Positions 48,193 to 58,462 of a DNA stretch of 64,000 bases are shown here, piece after piece (within the stretch, counting starts at the first letter, position 1; each line of letters begins with the position of its first letter). The stretch comes from Erysipelotrichaceae bacterium 66202529. GTDB taxonomy: Bacteria > Bacillota_I > Bacilli_A > Erysipelotrichales > Erysipelotrichaceae. Below the pieces are notes generated by a model that was not told the DNA's origin, made no database searches, and saw nothing but the letters and a program-made list of their open reading frames with translations. The stretch covers positions 1,922,001 to 1,986,000 of the forward strand of contig CP046174.1 of NCBI GenBank assembly GCA_017161075.1, given 5' to 3'. The position numbers and the translations under genes are program-made.

Positions 48193-50448
48193 ATGATGAA
48201 TGAACGCAAAGAATGGGAAGGCTTTACAGGCCGCCTCTGGAAAGAGGAAATCAATGTTCGGGATTTTATTCAGAACAACTACAAGCCATACGATGGAGAT
48301 GAGGCTTTTCTGGCAGAGCCTACGGAAGCAACAAACAAGCTGTGGGGAGAACTGCAGAAGCTGCAGAAGGAAGAACGCGCTAAAAACGGTGTTCTTGATA
48401 TGGAAACAGAAATCGTTTCCTCTTTGACTTCCTATGGGCCGGGCTATATCAGGGATGAATTAAAGGATCTGGAAGCGGTAGTCGGTCTGCAGACAGACAA
48501 GCCGCTGAAACGTGCTTTCATGCCATACGGCGGTATCAAAATGAGTGAGGAAGCATGTACGACATACGGCTATGAGCCAAGTGAAAAGCTGCATGAAATC
48601 TTCCATGAATACCACAAGACACACAACGATGCTGTATTCGATTGCTATACACCGGAAATGCGTCTTGCCAGACGTAATAAAATCGTTACCGGACTTCCGG
48701 ATACCTATGGCCGCGGGCGAATCGTCGGTGATTACCGCCGTGTTGCGCTGTATGGTATCGATTATCTGATTGAGCAGAAGCAAAAGGATAAAGCCAACTG
48801 CGGCTGTGGTGTCATGAGCGATGACATCATCCGTCAGCGGGAAGAGCTGGCAGAGCAGATCAAGGCACTGAAGGGTATGAAGGCGATGGCTGCCCTGTAC
48901 GGCTTTGATATCAGCGGGCCTGCACACAATGCAAAGGAAGCGGTACAGTGGCTGTATTTCGGCTATCTGGCTGCCATTAAAACACAAAACGGTGCTGCTA
49001 TGAGTGTCGGCCGTGTTTCCACCTTCCTGGATATTTATATCGAACGTGATCTGGAAGCAGGCATTCTTAATGAAAGCGAAGCACAGGAGCTGATTGACCA
49101 TATGACTATGAAATTCCGTATGGTGAAATTCGCGCGTATTCCTTCCTATAACCAGCTGTTCTCCGGTGACCCGGTATGGGCTACGCTGGATTTGGCAGGA
49201 CTTGGAATGGATGGACGTCACATGGTTACTAAATCCGATTTCCGCTTCCTGCATACACTGGAAAACATGGGGCCTGCACCGGAACCTAATCTGACGGTGC
49301 TGTATTCCTCCCATCTACCGGAAAACTTCAAGACCTATTCCGCACGTATCTCTATTGAGACAAGCTCTGTCCAGTATGAAAACGATGATGTCATGCGTCC
49401 GGTATGGGGCGATGACTATGCGGTATGCTGCTGTGTAAGTGCAACCCAGACCGGTAAGGAAATGCAGTTCTTCGGAGCACGCGCAAACCTTGCAAAATGT
49501 CTGCTGTATGCGATCAACGGCGGTATTGACGAAAAGACAAAGGCACAGGTTGGCCCGGAATATCGTCCAATCACAAGTGAATATTTGGATTACGATGAGG
49601 TTATGCACAAGTATGACAACATGATGGAATGGCTGGCTGATCTGTATGTCAACATTTTGAACCTGATTCAGTATATGCATGATAAATATTATTACGAAAG
49701 CTCTTTGATGGCACTGATCGACACCGATGTGCGCAGAACCTTCGCAACCGGTATTGCCGGCTTCTCCCATGTCGTGGATTCTTTAGCAGCAATCAAATAT
49801 GCCAAGGTAAAAACAATTCGTGATGAGGATGGACTGGTTATTGATTATGAAATCGAAGGGGATTTCCCTCGCTATGGAAATGATGATGACCGTGCGGATG
49901 ATATTGCGGTATGGCTGTTAAAAACCTTTATGGAAAAAATCGAAAAGCGTCACACCTATCGTGATTCTGAGCCGACAACCTCAATTCTCACCATTACCTC
50001 AAACGTTGTATACGGTAAGGCAACTGGAGCACTTCCGGATGGACGTAAGGCCGGAGAGCCGTTATCACCGGGAGCGAATCCTTCCTATGGCGCAGAGCAG
50101 AACGGTCTGCTGGCATCTTTAAATTCCGTAACCAAGCTGCCGTATGAATATGCGCTTGATGGTATCAGCAATACGCAGACAATCAACCCGGATGCACTGG
50201 GACATGATGAGGATGAACGCGCAAATAATCTGGTGAATGTTCTGGATGGTTATTTTGACCAGGGTGCTCACCATCTGAATGTTAATGTGTTCGGTATTGA
50301 AAAATTGAAGGATGCCATGGAGCATCCGGAAAAAGAGGAATATGCGAATTTCACGATCCGCGTTTCTGGATATGCCGTTAAATTTATTGACCTGACCCGT
50401 GAGCAGCAGATGGATGTTATTTCCAGAACCTGCCATGCAAGTCTGTAA
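48193..50448 (+). CDS. pflB: Formate C-acetyltransferase (pyruvate formate-lyase)
   Basis: A 751-residue glycyl-radical enzyme converting pyruvate and CoA to acetyl-CoA and formate. The tandem active cysteines are in [12 protein letters not shown] (C412-C414, three in a row), and the radical glycine is Gly726 in RVSGYAVKF near the C-terminus. GGAGG (48177-48181) supports ATG 48193 or 48196; the ORF from 48136 lacks an RBS. It is preceded by a ZTP riboswitch and followed by its activating enzyme. Confidence 0.97.
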   Translation: MMNERKEWEGFTGRLWKEEINVRDFIQNNYKPYDGDEAFLAEPTEATNKLWGELQKLQKEERAKNGVLDMETEIVSSLTSYGPGYIRDELKDLEAVVGLQTDKPLKRAFMPYGGIKMSEEACTTYGYEPSEKLHEIFHEYHKTHNDAVFDCYTPEMRLARRNKIVTGLPDTYGRGRIVGDYRRVALYGIDYLIEQKQKDKANCGCGVMSDDIIRQREELAEQIKALKGMKAMAALYGFDISGPAHNAKEAVQWLYFGYLAAIKTQNGAAMSVGRVSTFLDIYIERDLEAGILNESEAQELIDHMTMKFRMVKFARIPSYNQLFSGDPVWATLDLAGLGMDGRHMVTKSDFRFLHTLENMGPAPEPNLTVLYSSHLPENFKTYSARISIETSSVQYENDDVMRPVWGDDYAVCCCVSATQTGKEMQFFGARANLAKCLLYAINGGIDEKTKAQVGPEYRPITSEYLDYDEVMHKYDNMMEWLADLYVNILNLIQYMHDKYYYESSLMALIDTDVRRTFATGIAGFSHVVDSLAAIKYAKVKTIRDEDGLVIDYEIEGDFPRYGNDDDRADDIAVWLLKTFMEKIEKRHTYRDSEPTTSILTITSNVVYGKATGALPDGRKAGEPLSPGANPSYGAEQNGLLASLNSVTKLPYEYALDGISNTQTINPDALGHDEDERANNLVNVLDGYFDQGAHHLNVNVFGIEKLKDAMEHPEKEEYANFTIRVSGYAVKFIDLTREQQMDVISRTCHASL

Positions 50449-50458
50449 TGAATTGATA

Positions 50459-50484
50459 AGGTCTGTTTAAAAACAGACCTTTCT
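50459..50484 (+). terminator. Attenuating hairpin between pflB and pflA
   Basis: AGGTCTGTTT and AAACAGACCT, followed by TTCTACTTTT. The weak U-tract suggests partial termination or mRNA stabilisation. Confidence 0.5.
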
Positions 50485-50503
50485 ACTTTTGGGAGGTAAA
50501 AGC

Positions 50504-51244
50504 ATGAGTGTAAAGGGTGCTGTTCATTCGATTGAAACCTTCGGCTCTGTCGACGGGCCGGGTGTACGCTTTGTCATATTTTTAAAGGGCTGTGCGCTGC
50601 GCTGTCAATATTGTCATAATCCGGATACCTGGAAATGCGGGGAACCGGATACAGACAGCGAGCAGCTGCTGAAAAAAGCGCTGCGCTATCGCAGCTACTG
50701 GGGGAAAAACGGCGGGATTACCGTCAGCGGGGGAGAGCCGCTGCTGCAGATTGATTTTCTGCTGGATTTGTTTCAACAGGCTAAAAAAGAGGGCATCCAT
50801 ACCGTTATTGATACCGCGGGAAATCCATTTACCACAGAGGATATATTCTTTGAGAAATTCCAGAAGCTGATGGAGGTCAGTGATCTTCTGCTTTTGGATC
50901 TCAAGGTATTGGATGAACAAAAGCATATTGCCCTGACCGGAAAGAGCAATCAGAATATTTTGGATATGGCAAGGTATCTGTCTAAGATTAACAAGCCGGT
51001 CTGGATCCGTCATGTTCTGGTGCCGGGTATCAATGACAGCGATGAGGATTTGAAACAGCTGGATACCTTTATTCAAACGCTGCATAATGTAAAACGCGTG
51101 GAAATTCTTCCTTATCATTCCCTGGGTGCCTACAAATGGAAGGAGCTGGGATATTCCTATGCATTACATGATGTGCAGCCTCCAAAAAAGGAGCTTATAG
51201 CACATGCTAATGCACTGCTTCATACAGCCGATTACAAAGGGTAA
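50504..51244 (+). CDS. pflA: Pyruvate formate-lyase-activating enzyme
   Basis: A 246-residue radical-SAM activase that installs the glycyl radical in PflB. The [4Fe-4S] motif is C30-x3-C34-x2-C37 in KGCALRCQYCHNP. SGGEPLLQ is the SAM-binding GGE motif. ATG 50504 has GGGAGG upstream, about 55 bases after pflB. No extra ferredoxin domain is inserted, so it is the simple PflA type. Confidence 0.96.
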   Translation: MSVKGAVHSIETFGSVDGPGVRFVIFLKGCALRCQYCHNPDTWKCGEPDTDSEQLLKKALRYRSYWGKNGGITVSGGEPLLQIDFLLDLFQQAKKEGIHTVIDTAGNPFTTEDIFFEKFQKLMEVSDLLLLDLKVLDEQKHIALTGKSNQNILDMARYLSKINKPVWIRHVLVPGINDSDEDLKQLDTFIQTLHNVKRVEILPYHSLGAYKWKELGYSYALHDVQPPKKELIAHANALLHTADYKG

Positions 51245-51263
51245 GATCATACTATGACACATA

Positions 51264-51312
51264 CGAGTGTGCAGCTGCTTATTATTTACACAAAAGCAGC
51301 TGCACACTGTTT
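51264..51312 (+). terminator. Hairpin after pflA
   Basis: AGTGTGCAGCTGCTT pairs with AAGCAGCTGCACACT; followed by GTTTGTTTG, a weak U-tract. Confidence 0.6.
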
Positions 51313-51425
51313 GTTTGCGGAATTTTTTGCTTTGTATTTGAAAGGGTTCTTTGCATACAGGATGTTTTACTATCCTTCCTCCTGAAAAAGTGGTATGATG
51401 ACAATAGATGGAAGGAGGTAGTATC

Positions 51426-52313
51426 ATGAAGGATTCTAAACGTATTCGCATGCACACAGGCAAAGGGTTTATTGCTGCACTCGATCAGAGCGGAGGCAGT
51501 ACACCCAAAGCACTTCGACTGTATGGTATCGCAGAAGATGCGTATCATAACGATGAAGAAATGTTTGATTTGGTTCATGAAATGAGAACCAGAATTATGA
51601 CGTGCCCTTCCTTTACAAGCGAGCATATACTCGCAGCTATTCTGTTTGAGAACACCATGGATCGTAAGGTGAACGGGGAGTATACGGCAGATTATCTGTG
51701 GAATCAGAAGGAGATTCTCCCTATTCTGAAGGTTGACAAGGGGCTGGCTCCGTTGGAACATGGTGTACAGCTTATGAAGCCGATGCCACAGCTTGATGAA
51801 CTGCTTGAACGAGCAAAGGAACGCCATATTTTCGGTACGAAAATGCGTTCTATCATTAAGGAAAGCAATACTGATGGTATCCGTGCAATCGTAGAACAGC
51901 AGTTTGCAATCGGTAAGAGAATTTGTGCTACAGGTCTTGTTCCGATTCTGGAGCCTGAGGTGGATATCAATGCAGCGGATAAGGCAGATTGTGAAATCCT
52001 GTTAAAAGCGGAAATCAAAAAGCATCTGGCGTTATTGCAGGACGATGAAATCATCATGTTTAAGCTGAGTATTCCAAGTGTTGACGGTTTCTACAGTGAG
52101 CTGATGGAGGATCCGCATGTACTGCGTGTTGTCGCATTATCCGGCGGCTATACAAGAGATGAAGCAAACGCGCGTCTTGCAAGAAACCCAGGATTGATTG
52201 CCAGCTTCTCCCGTGCTCTGTCACAGGGGCTCAGTGTTACGCAGAGTGATGAGGAATTTGAGGCGTTGTTAAAGGAATCCATTCAGTCCATTTACGATGC
52301 CAGCATCACCTAG
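51426..52313 (+). CDS. fda: Class I fructose-1,6-bisphosphate aldolase
   Basis: A 295-residue Schiff-base aldolase of the bacterial class I type (FbaB/Fda-like). Motifs: [46 protein letters not shown], and Lys213 in [10 protein letters not shown] as probable Schiff-base lysine; [12 protein letters not shown] and [10 protein letters not shown] close the phosphate site. GGAGG precedes ATG 51426. No cofactor metal needed, unlike FbaA. Confidence 0.93.
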   Translation: MKDSKRIRMHTGKGFIAALDQSGGSTPKALRLYGIAEDAYHNDEEMFDLVHEMRTRIMTCPSFTSEHILAAILFENTMDRKVNGEYTADYLWNQKEILPILKVDKGLAPLEHGVQLMKPMPQLDELLERAKERHIFGTKMRSIIKESNTDGIRAIVEQQFAIGKRICATGLVPILEPEVDINAADKADCEILLKAEIKKHLALLQDDEIIMFKLSIPSVDGFYSELMEDPHVLRVVALSGGYTRDEANARLARNPGLIASFSRALSQGLSVTQSDEEFEALLKESIQSIYDASIT

Positions 52314-52349
52314 AAAGATGCAATATCAAATATAATATACGGGTATGAA

Positions 52350-52386
52350 AAAAGATGCAGAGTGAGGCTACTCTGCATCTTTTGCG
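52350..52386. terminator. Shared terminator of convergent genes
   Basis: GATGCAGAGT (52354-52363) and ACTCTGCATC (52370-52379). The plus strand continues TTTTGC; on the minus strand the arm is preceded by AAAAAA, giving a T-run. The stem includes the last codons of the PAP2 gene. Confidence 0.8.
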
Positions 52387-53054
52387 TTGCGGTAAAGAAG
52401 CCGTTTATATGGTATTCTTTGCATATATCTCAGCCAGTCCGTCTGCATGCAGACACGATATAAAAGCAGCGTCAGAATAAGTCCGAGAATTACATCGATG
52501 ACAGAATGCTGTTTTAAAACGACCGTAGACAGGCAGATGGCAATACCGGTGAATATCGTAATGCCTTTGATCAGTACAGGATGGCGAAAATTTTGATAAC
52601 GCTGTACGATCATCATGATGGCAACCGTGCTGGAAACATGAATGGAAGGACAGACATTGGTCGGCGTATCAATGGCATACAGCAGGCTTGCGATTTTGGC
52701 AAGCAGGTTGTCATGCTCCACAACCGGACGCAGCTGCAGGCCGTTGGGAAGCAGGGTATAGATTATGAGACAGATGGTCATACCGCTGAACATGATAAAG
52801 CACAGGTCCAGAAAATCCTTACGCGAGTGAAACAGAAAATAGCCAAGGGATACTGCAAGCATGGGGAACCATGCAAAATAAGGAATTACAAAGCCCTCAT
52901 GAAAGGGAATCCAGTCGTCCAGCGGACAGTGTATGATAAATCTGGGAACCGCAAAGTTTTCCAGAAGCTCAAAATAAATTAAATAGGGAATAAAATACAG
53001 AAGACACAGAGAATAGGGATGCTCTCTGATCCAGGCTGCTGTTTTTTTAAGCAT
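52368..53054 (-). CDS. PAP2-family phosphatase, membrane-bound
   Basis: A 228-residue protein with about six membrane helices. The PAP2 core is represented by CPSIHVSSTVAIMM (motif 2, Ser-x-His) and LKQHSVIDVILG (motif 3 with catalytic His and Asp); motif 1 is less clear. It probably dephosphorylates a lipid such as phosphatidate or undecaprenyl diphosphate. ATG 53054 has GGAGG at the right distance; upstream ATGs at 53060 and beyond are too close to or before it. Confidence 0.85.
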   Translation of the reverse strand: MLKKTAAWIREHPYSLCLLYFIPYLIYFELLENFAVPRFIIHCPLDDWIPFHEGFVIPYFAWFPMLAVSLGYFLFHSRKDFLDLCFIMFSGMTICLIIYTLLPNGLQLRPVVEHDNLLAKIASLLYAIDTPTNVCPSIHVSSTVAIMMIVQRYQNFRHPVLIKGITIFTGIAICLSTVVLKQHSVIDVILGLILTLLLYRVCMQTDWLRYMQRIPYKRLLYRNAKDAE

Positions 53055-53110
53055 AGGCATCCTCCTTTTACGAATAGTATTTATTATAGTACGAAATTCC
53101 ATTTCTTTCA

Positions 53111-53138
53111 ATAAAAAAATCCGACCTGTGCCGGATTA
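53111..53138 (-). terminator. Terminator of the DsrE-like gene
   Basis: Read on the minus strand, ATCCGGC-acag-GTCGGAT is followed by TTTTTTATT; the stop codon forms part of the stem. Confidence 0.75.
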
Positions 53139-53486
53139 TGGTTTGATGTAGGAATATCCCTCCTGCTGTTTTAGTGCCAGCTCAACAACGCCGCTTGCCA
53201 CGGTGGCAACACCGTCTAACAGCTCCTGCTCCTCTACCTTTTGCCCTTTCATCGCATTACGGCAGGCGGCAATGACGACACCGCGCTTCATAAAGTCACA
53301 AAAGATATCGCTGTATTCCAGCTGGACTGCTGCTTCCTTGCGCAGCTGGCGGACAGCTCTGCCGTTGACAACGATTTCGATGTGAAATGCTTCACCTGAT
53401 TGTTCACAGTATGCAAGCATATGCGTAACATTTCCCTGCACAAGCGGCCACCGCTTTTCTTCATCAATGTGAAATACCACGTTCAT
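53136..53486 (-). CDS. DsrE/DsrF-like family protein
   Basis: A 116-residue single-domain protein of the DsrE/YchN type: VVFHIDEEKRWPLVQGNVTHML at the start, HIEIVVNGRAVRQL and FCDFMKRGVVIAACRNAMKG, in which the last Cys (AACRNAM) is the family's conserved sulfur-handling position. Such small trimeric or hexameric proteins bind or relay sulfane sulfur; many homologues are uncharacterised. The start at 53486 follows GAGGT; ATG 53492 would be adjacent to it. Confidence 0.82.
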   Translation of the reverse strand: MNVVFHIDEEKRWPLVQGNVTHMLAYCEQSGEAFHIEIVVNGRAVRQLRKEAAVQLEYSDIFCDFMKRGVVIAACRNAMKGQKVEEQELLDGVATVASGVVELALKQQEGYSYIKP

Positions 53487-53599
53487 GAACATACCTCTTT
53501 TCTGTTTTTTTTTGTTAAGGTCATTGTACGACACAACGGCAGCTACTTGCAAGAGAAATCCTTAATTTCGTGTTGTGAAAAAATTCATAAAGTTTTTAT

Positions 53600-53627
53600 T
53601 TGAAAGCGATTCCACAGGTGGTAGAAT
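53600..53627 (+). promoter_or_regulatory. Promoter of pta with cre-like site
   Basis: TTGAAA (53600-53605), a 16-base spacer and TAGAAT (53622-53627). TGAAAGCGATTCCA (53601-53614) matches the cre consensus with one mismatch and overlaps the -35, arguing for CcpA control, more likely repression than activation from this position. Confidence 0.55.
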
Positions 53628-53659
53628 AGCTACAGAGGAAAGTTGAGTGTGATGATAAT

Positions 53660-54628
53660 ATGAAGAATCTGGAGCATCATCTGCTGGGAAAGCATCCCAG
53701 AATCGGATTTGCGGAGGGAGCCAACCCCGATGTGATACAGGCAGCCATACGGCATGTGGAAAATGGGTTTATATTACCTGTTCTGATTGGACATAAAAAG
53801 GAGATTCTCTGGCATGCGAAGGAAATGGGCGTGGATGTTAGCGGTGTGGAAATAGCCGATATCGAGAGCTTTGCGAATAAGCATGAAATGGTGGCGCGTA
53901 TGCTGATGATCCGCCGCGGTGACTGGAGTCAGGAGGAATGTGAAAAAAAGCTGCAGGATGTTAACTACTTCTCGACGATGTACCTGGAGCTTGGCTATAT
54001 CGACGGCCTGGTTGGAGGTGTTGTGGCGACTACCGCACAAACCATGCGGCCGGCCCTGCAGCTGATTCGGACAGCGGAAGGAGAGCGTACGGTATCCAGC
54101 TGTGTTTTGCTGGAGAAGGAGAATGTTCATTATATCATGGGGGACTGCACATTGAATGTGGATCCGAATGTGCAGGAGCTTGTGGAAATCACCTTGCAGT
54201 GCGCACGTACAGCACGGCAGTTCGGTATTGAACCAAGGGTAGGGATTTTATCCTATTCCACCTTTGGCTCAGGTAGCGGGGCAAGCGTTGACAAGGTGCG
54301 TGTTGTGGCTGAGCATCTGAAACGCATGCCGCTGGATTTTGCAGTTGACGGAGAAATTCAGGTAGATGCCGCCATATCCCCGCTTGTCGCAAAGGTGAAA
54401 GCACCGGATTCCAGCATTGCTGGAAAGATGAATACCTTGATTTTTCCTAATATTGATGCCGGGAATATCGGTTATAAAATTGCAGTGGAGCTTGGCGGCT
54501 TTACCATGTTTGGACCGATCCTGCAGGGCTTGCGTAAGCCGGTCAATATTCTGACAAGAAGAGCAAGTGTGGATACGATATATTCCATCGGCATCATTAC
54601 CGGTGTGCAGGCAGTGGAGATGAGATAG
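53660..54628 (+). CDS. pta: Phosphate acetyltransferase
   Basis: A 322-residue Pta/Ptb-family acyltransferase converting acetyl-CoA to acetyl phosphate: RIGFAEGANPDVIQAA, DGLVGGVVATTAQTMRPALQLI, VGILSYSTFGSGSGAS and ANTLIFPNIDAGNIGYK-like MNTLIFPNIDAGNIGYK. Size fits the short Pta form without the N-terminal DRTGG domain. It follows PFL in the acetate/ATP branch. No ackA is adjacent. The RBS is weak (GTGATGA). Confidence 0.92.
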   Translation: MKNLEHHLLGKHPRIGFAEGANPDVIQAAIRHVENGFILPVLIGHKKEILWHAKEMGVDVSGVEIADIESFANKHEMVARMLMIRRGDWSQEECEKKLQDVNYFSTMYLELGYIDGLVGGVVATTAQTMRPALQLIRTAEGERTVSSCVLLEKENVHYIMGDCTLNVDPNVQELVEITLQCARTARQFGIEPRVGILSYSTFGSGSGASVDKVRVVAEHLKRMPLDFAVDGEIQVDAAISPLVAKVKAPDSSIAGKMNTLIFPNIDAGNIGYKIAVELGGFTMFGPILQGLRKPVNILTRRASVDTIYSIGIITGVQAVEMR

Positions 54629-54671
54629 TGATACCGGTAGGGAAGTCCCCAAGATATTTTGAAAACTAAAA

Positions 54672-54725
54672 AAGAGCTGTTTCAAACACTTTTTAAGAAG
54701 TGTAAAGGAACAGCTCCTTTGTTTT
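54672..54725 (+). terminator. Terminator of pta
   Basis: GAGCTGTTTC and GGAACAGCTC enclose CACTT/AAGTG and are followed by CTTTGTTTTG. Confidence 0.75.
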
Positions 54726-54832
54726 GCAATGCTGCTGTTGGAGGCCTGCTCCAGTGATATGCTTTCAGAAAGCGATATATCTGAAATACGCACCTGCTTT
54801 GAAAAGTCTGCATAGTAAGGGGAATATAAAGC

Positions 54833-55729
54833 CTACGCCTTCTTTCTTCTTCCCTCTGTATCCGCAAAGGATAAAAAAGCATTCATATGCGGCGTCAGCC
54901 ATTTACTTTTGTGATAGACGATCTGCCGGTATACATGAAGCTGGAAGTCTTTTGGGTGAAGGATGGACAGACGCTTCTGCTCCACATAGGGCCGCACACA
55001 GAAGGCAGGAAGAAACGAAATTTCCGGTTCACTCAGCAGCTCCCTTATGATAAATTCCGTATTGCCGATTTCCAGATACGGGTGAACCTGCTGCTTCATG
55101 GATAAGGCGTACTGCTCCAGTTCATAGCGGTAGCTGGCAGCGCTTTCCGTAAGAATCAGCTCCTCCTGCAGTATATCCTTTAATAGAATGGATTTTTTTT
55201 GTGTGAGAGGATGCTGCGGATGACATACAAACACAATTTCCTCCGGTTCATCCACAACACGGATCCAGTCGTGATGATACTGACGGCGGTCAATAAAATA
55301 AACGATATCCAGCTCGTTATGATTCATCATATCCAGCAAAATCTCCGGTGATGAGGTTTCCACGCTGATAGTAATTCGCGGATACGCTTTATGAAACGCA
55401 TGGAGCAGCTTGGGAAAGGACGATGCGCAAAGGGATTCGGTCATACCGATTCGTAAATGTCCCGCTAACTCCTGTGCCTCCTGCAAAGCGAGCTTGGCTT
55501 TTTCACTCTCCTCTAAAATACGGCACGCATAGGCATAGAAGATATCTCCCTGCTGCGTAAGGGAAATGGATTTTCCAAATCGGTCAAACAATCTGGTATG
55601 CAGCTCCTTTTCCAGCTGCTGAATCTGAATTGTGACGGCTGCCTGTGTATATCCCAATGCTGCGGCAGCCTTTGAGAAGCTCTTGAGCTGAGCCACCCGT
55701 TGAAATGTTCGCAATGTACGCAGTTCCAT
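54833..55729 (-). CDS. LysR-family transcriptional regulator
   Basis: A 298-residue LTTR with an N-terminal winged helix-turn-helix (MELRTLRTFQRVAQLKSFSKAAAALGYTQAAVTIQIQQLE) and a C-terminal substrate-binding domain (LRIGMTESLCASSFPKLL). ATG 55729 has GGGAGG upstream. Divergently transcribed from the cysteine desulfidase gene with a 122-base spacer, so it probably controls that gene in response to a sulfur metabolite or amino acid. Confidence 0.92.
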   Translation of the reverse strand: MELRTLRTFQRVAQLKSFSKAAAALGYTQAAVTIQIQQLEKELHTRLFDRFGKSISLTQQGDIFYAYACRILEESEKAKLALQEAQELAGHLRIGMTESLCASSFPKLLHAFHKAYPRITISVETSSPEILLDMMNHNELDIVYFIDRRQYHHDWIRVVDEPEEIVFVCHPQHPLTQKKSILLKDILQEELILTESAASYRYELEQYALSMKQQVHPYLEIGNTEFIIRELLSEPEISFLPAFCVRPYVEQKRLSILHPKDFQLHVYRQIVYHKSKWLTPHMNAFLSFADTEGRRKKA

Positions 55730-55796
55730 AAATCCTCCCATAAAGATAATTTAACTATCTCATAAAATATATAAAATTTTCATAATTATATGACGA

Positions 55797-55805
55797 TGAT
55801 ATAAT
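55797..55805 (+). promoter_or_regulatory. Extended -10 promoter of the desulfidase gene
   Basis: TGATATAAT at 55797-55805 in the divergent spacer; upstream AT-rich repeats (ATAATTTAACTATC, TTTTCATAATTATAT) could hold the LysR sites. Confidence 0.6.
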
Positions 55806-55851
55806 ACATTTACCAAGAAGTCAACGTGAAACGTGAAAAGGGAGAAAAATT

Positions 55852-57126
55852 ATGGAAAGACACGATGCACAATATACAGCGTATGTCAATCTGCTGAAAA
55901 AAGAGCTTGTTCCGGCGATGGGATGCACAGAGCCGATCGCAATCGCGTATGCGGCGGCACAGGCGGCAGCACGGTTACAGGGGGAAGTGGAGCAGGTTGA
56001 TATTTATGCCAGCGGAAACATTATCAAAAATGTGAAAAGTGTCACAGTGCCGAATACCGGAGGGCGCAAGGGTATTCAAAGCGCAGCCGCAATCGGTATC
56101 GTTGCAGGTGATCCTGATCTGGGACTGGAGGTAATTTCCCACGTCCGCACGGAACAGATCAAAGAAATGGAGGAGCTTTTGAACCGGGCTGCATTTCATG
56201 TCCATCATGAGCAGTGCAGCTGTGCCCTGCAGGTTGGTGTAAAGGTGAGCGGGAAGGGGCATTCTGTTCTTGTATGTATTCAGAATGAGCATTCTCATAT
56301 TGTTCGCATTGTAGAGGATGGCATATGCATTCTTGATGAAGAAGCACAGGAGGATGCACAGGAGCTGCCGGATGCTGTACAGTTTTCCATGAAGGGAATA
56401 TATGAATTTGCCAGTATGGCTGACATAAAGGATGTCAGAGCTATACTGGAACGCCAGATTGCGTGTAATACTGCCATTGCCAAGGAAGGGCTGGAACATT
56501 CCTATGGGGCAAATATTGGTTCCGTACTGCTTTCCACCTACGGAGACCGTGTACAGATTCGTGCGCGTGCACTGGCTGCGGCAGGAAGTGATGCAAGGAT
56601 GAGCGGGTGTGAGCTGCCTGTCATTATTAACAGCGGGAGCGGTAATCAGGGGATGACCTGTTCCCTGCCTGTGATTGCATATGCAAAGGAGCTGCATTCC
56701 AGTGAGGAGCAGCTGTTTCGGGCCCTCCTGATTTCCAATTTATCCACATTGTATCAGAAAAAGTTTATCGGCAGACTGTCTGCCTATTGCGGTGCAGTGA
56801 GTGCCGGTGCGGGAGCAGGAGCTGGCATTGCGTATTTATTAGGAGGCGATTATGAGCATATCTGCCACACGATTGTAAATGCGCTGGCGATTACCTCCGG
56901 CATGATCTGTGATGGTGCCAAGCCTTCCTGTGCAGCGAAAATTGCAACTGCAGTCGATGCCGGAATTATGGGCTGCATGATGTATCAGAAGGGTAAGCAG
57001 TTTTACCGTGGAGAAGGGATTGTATGCCGGGATATTGAGGAGACCATCATGGGGGTTGGTCAGTTGGCAAGAGACGGTATGAAGGAAACAGATGATGAAA
57101 TCATACGGCTGATGATCAATAACTAG
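55852..57126 (+). CDS. L-cysteine desulfidase / UPF0597 family (CyuA-like)
   Basis: A 424-residue protein of the UPF0597/serine dehydratase-alpha-like family: LVPAMGCTEPIAIAYAAAQAA, SVTVPNTGGRKGIQSAAAIG, INSGSGNQGMTCSLPVIAYA and ALAITSGMICDGAKPSCAAKIA. Conserved Cys at GCTEP, CDG and SCAAK would bind a [4Fe-4S] cluster. Relatives split cysteine to sulfide, ammonia and pyruvate; some act on serine. A divergent LysR gene supports amino-acid-dependent control. Confidence 0.9.
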   Translation: MERHDAQYTAYVNLLKKELVPAMGCTEPIAIAYAAAQAAARLQGEVEQVDIYASGNIIKNVKSVTVPNTGGRKGIQSAAAIGIVAGDPDLGLEVISHVRTEQIKEMEELLNRAAFHVHHEQCSCALQVGVKVSGKGHSVLVCIQNEHSHIVRIVEDGICILDEEAQEDAQELPDAVQFSMKGIYEFASMADIKDVRAILERQIACNTAIAKEGLEHSYGANIGSVLLSTYGDRVQIRARALAAAGSDARMSGCELPVIINSGSGNQGMTCSLPVIAYAKELHSSEEQLFRALLISNLSTLYQKKFIGRLSAYCGAVSAGAGAGAGIAYLLGGDYEHICHTIVNALAITSGMICDGAKPSCAAKIATAVDAGIMGCMMYQKGKQFYRGEGIVCRDIEETIMGVGQLARDGMKETDDEIIRLMINN

Positions 57127-57157
57127 GCTTTGCTGTATCAGTGAAACCATATACATA

Positions 57158-57197
57158 GAAAACGCCTGTCGCAATAGTTTTGTACAGGCGTTTTATG
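57158..57197 (+). terminator. Terminator of the desulfidase gene
   Basis: AAAACGCCTGT and ACAGGCGTTTT around CGCAATAGTTTTGT; the arm itself supplies the T-run. Confidence 0.75.
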
Positions 57198-57418
57198 TAT
57201 GCAATGCTTTATCGTTTGTGATTTTGCTTAACCGGTGAAAAAGCAGACAGCGTTCTGTGATTTCGTTTGAGGCTTTTTGTATGCTGCTTGCCGACATTGT
57301 ATGAGATAGGGCAGAGATTGATCGTGAAGAAAGCGGTTTTTGCCATAATTGAGTGTCACAGGAAACAGCGTTTCGCATGCCGATGCTTTATACAGCCTTA
57401 TACAGATAAAAGGAGGAC

Positions 57419-58462
57419 TTACGTGGTTTTCTTCAGTGCCTTTAAACTGCTGCGGCTGATATCAGGAGAGAGAATCATGACGATACCGCCAAGAATCGTA
57501 TTGGTGTAAAAGGTAACCACTCTCCATACAAGCATCATGCTGGCTGCTCCCGCTGCACCGACGAACGGTGTGAATACGAGGGTGAAGGTTGTTTCGGCAA
57601 CCCCGTGCTTACCATAAACCGGAAGCGCTGATAAGATCAGATCTACAAAAAAGGAGGCCGAGAAAAACAGAGGAATATCCTGCAGATGGATATCAAGCTT
57701 CAAACAGAATGCAATCAGCAGCGGCAGAGAGTGCCGTACCGTCAGCTTCGCCGTATTCAGTAGATGCACCTTCATAAGCAATCGGGAATCCTTCTTATAA
57801 AGATCATTTGCAGTTTGCAGGGAATCACTGAAGTGCTGCAGGCCATGCTGAATGCTGTCTTTTTGTAAGGGCAGATGAATGGTATCTATGAGAACGCTGA
57901 CAAATGCAATCAGCCATGTGAAAACCCTTGGCCATAAAAACAGCATGGCAACTGCAGCGATAGGAAAGATGCTGATCACAAAGCCGGTAAGCGCCAGTAT
58001 GCTTTCTTCAGGAAACAGGGAAAACAGATGATCATAGCTGATAAGCACTGCGCAGGCACTCAGTGCCATATAGGAGAGCTGATATAAAATCTGATCCATG
58101 ACAAGAATGCTGCAGCCCTGCTCCCACTGTATGCCTTTTACCTTGAACAGCAGCATCTGTGCCGTCTTTGCCAGGGCCGAGGCACTGACATTCATTAGGA
58201 ATACAGCAATAAAGGAATTGGATATCCCGCTCGTCACAGAATAATCAGGATTCACTTTTCTGCATAAAACACGGATACCGATGCCGCCAATGACATAAAC
58301 CGAGGCACTGATTCCTATGAGCAGGAGGATATCAAACAGATGTAAATGCTGCAAAATCTGCAATATATCTGCAGTATGGTCTTTGATATTGAAATACAGC
58401 ATACATATAACAAAAAGTATCAGCAGTGTATACTTTCCGATATGCTTCATCCAGTTTTTCAT
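57419..58462 (-). CDS. YbhN/UPF0104-type membrane protein (LPG synthase flippase-like domain)
   Basis: A 347-residue protein with eight or so membrane helices and no soluble domain. Family patterns: YVIGGIGIRVLCRKVNP, SNSFIAVFLMNVSASALAKTAQ and SALPVYGKHGVAETTFTLVF, the latter close to the LPxxGGxGxxE motif of the MprF flippase domain. Such proteins export or flip lipids; this copy lacks the MprF synthase part. ATG 58462 has GAGGG. Single gene between convergent and divergent neighbours. Confidence 0.85.
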   Translation of the reverse strand: MKNWMKHIGKYTLLILFVICMLYFNIKDHTADILQILQHLHLFDILLLIGISASVYVIGGIGIRVLCRKVNPDYSVTSGISNSFIAVFLMNVSASALAKTAQMLLFKVKGIQWEQGCSILVMDQILYQLSYMALSACAVLISYDHLFSLFPEESILALTGFVISIFPIAAVAMLFLWPRVFTWLIAFVSVLIDTIHLPLQKDSIQHGLQHFSDSLQTANDLYKKDSRLLMKVHLLNTAKLTVRHSLPLLIAFCLKLDIHLQDIPLFFSASFFVDLILSALPVYGKHGVAETTFTLVFTPFVGAAGAASMMLVWRVVTFYTNTILGGIVMILSPDISRSSLKALKKTT

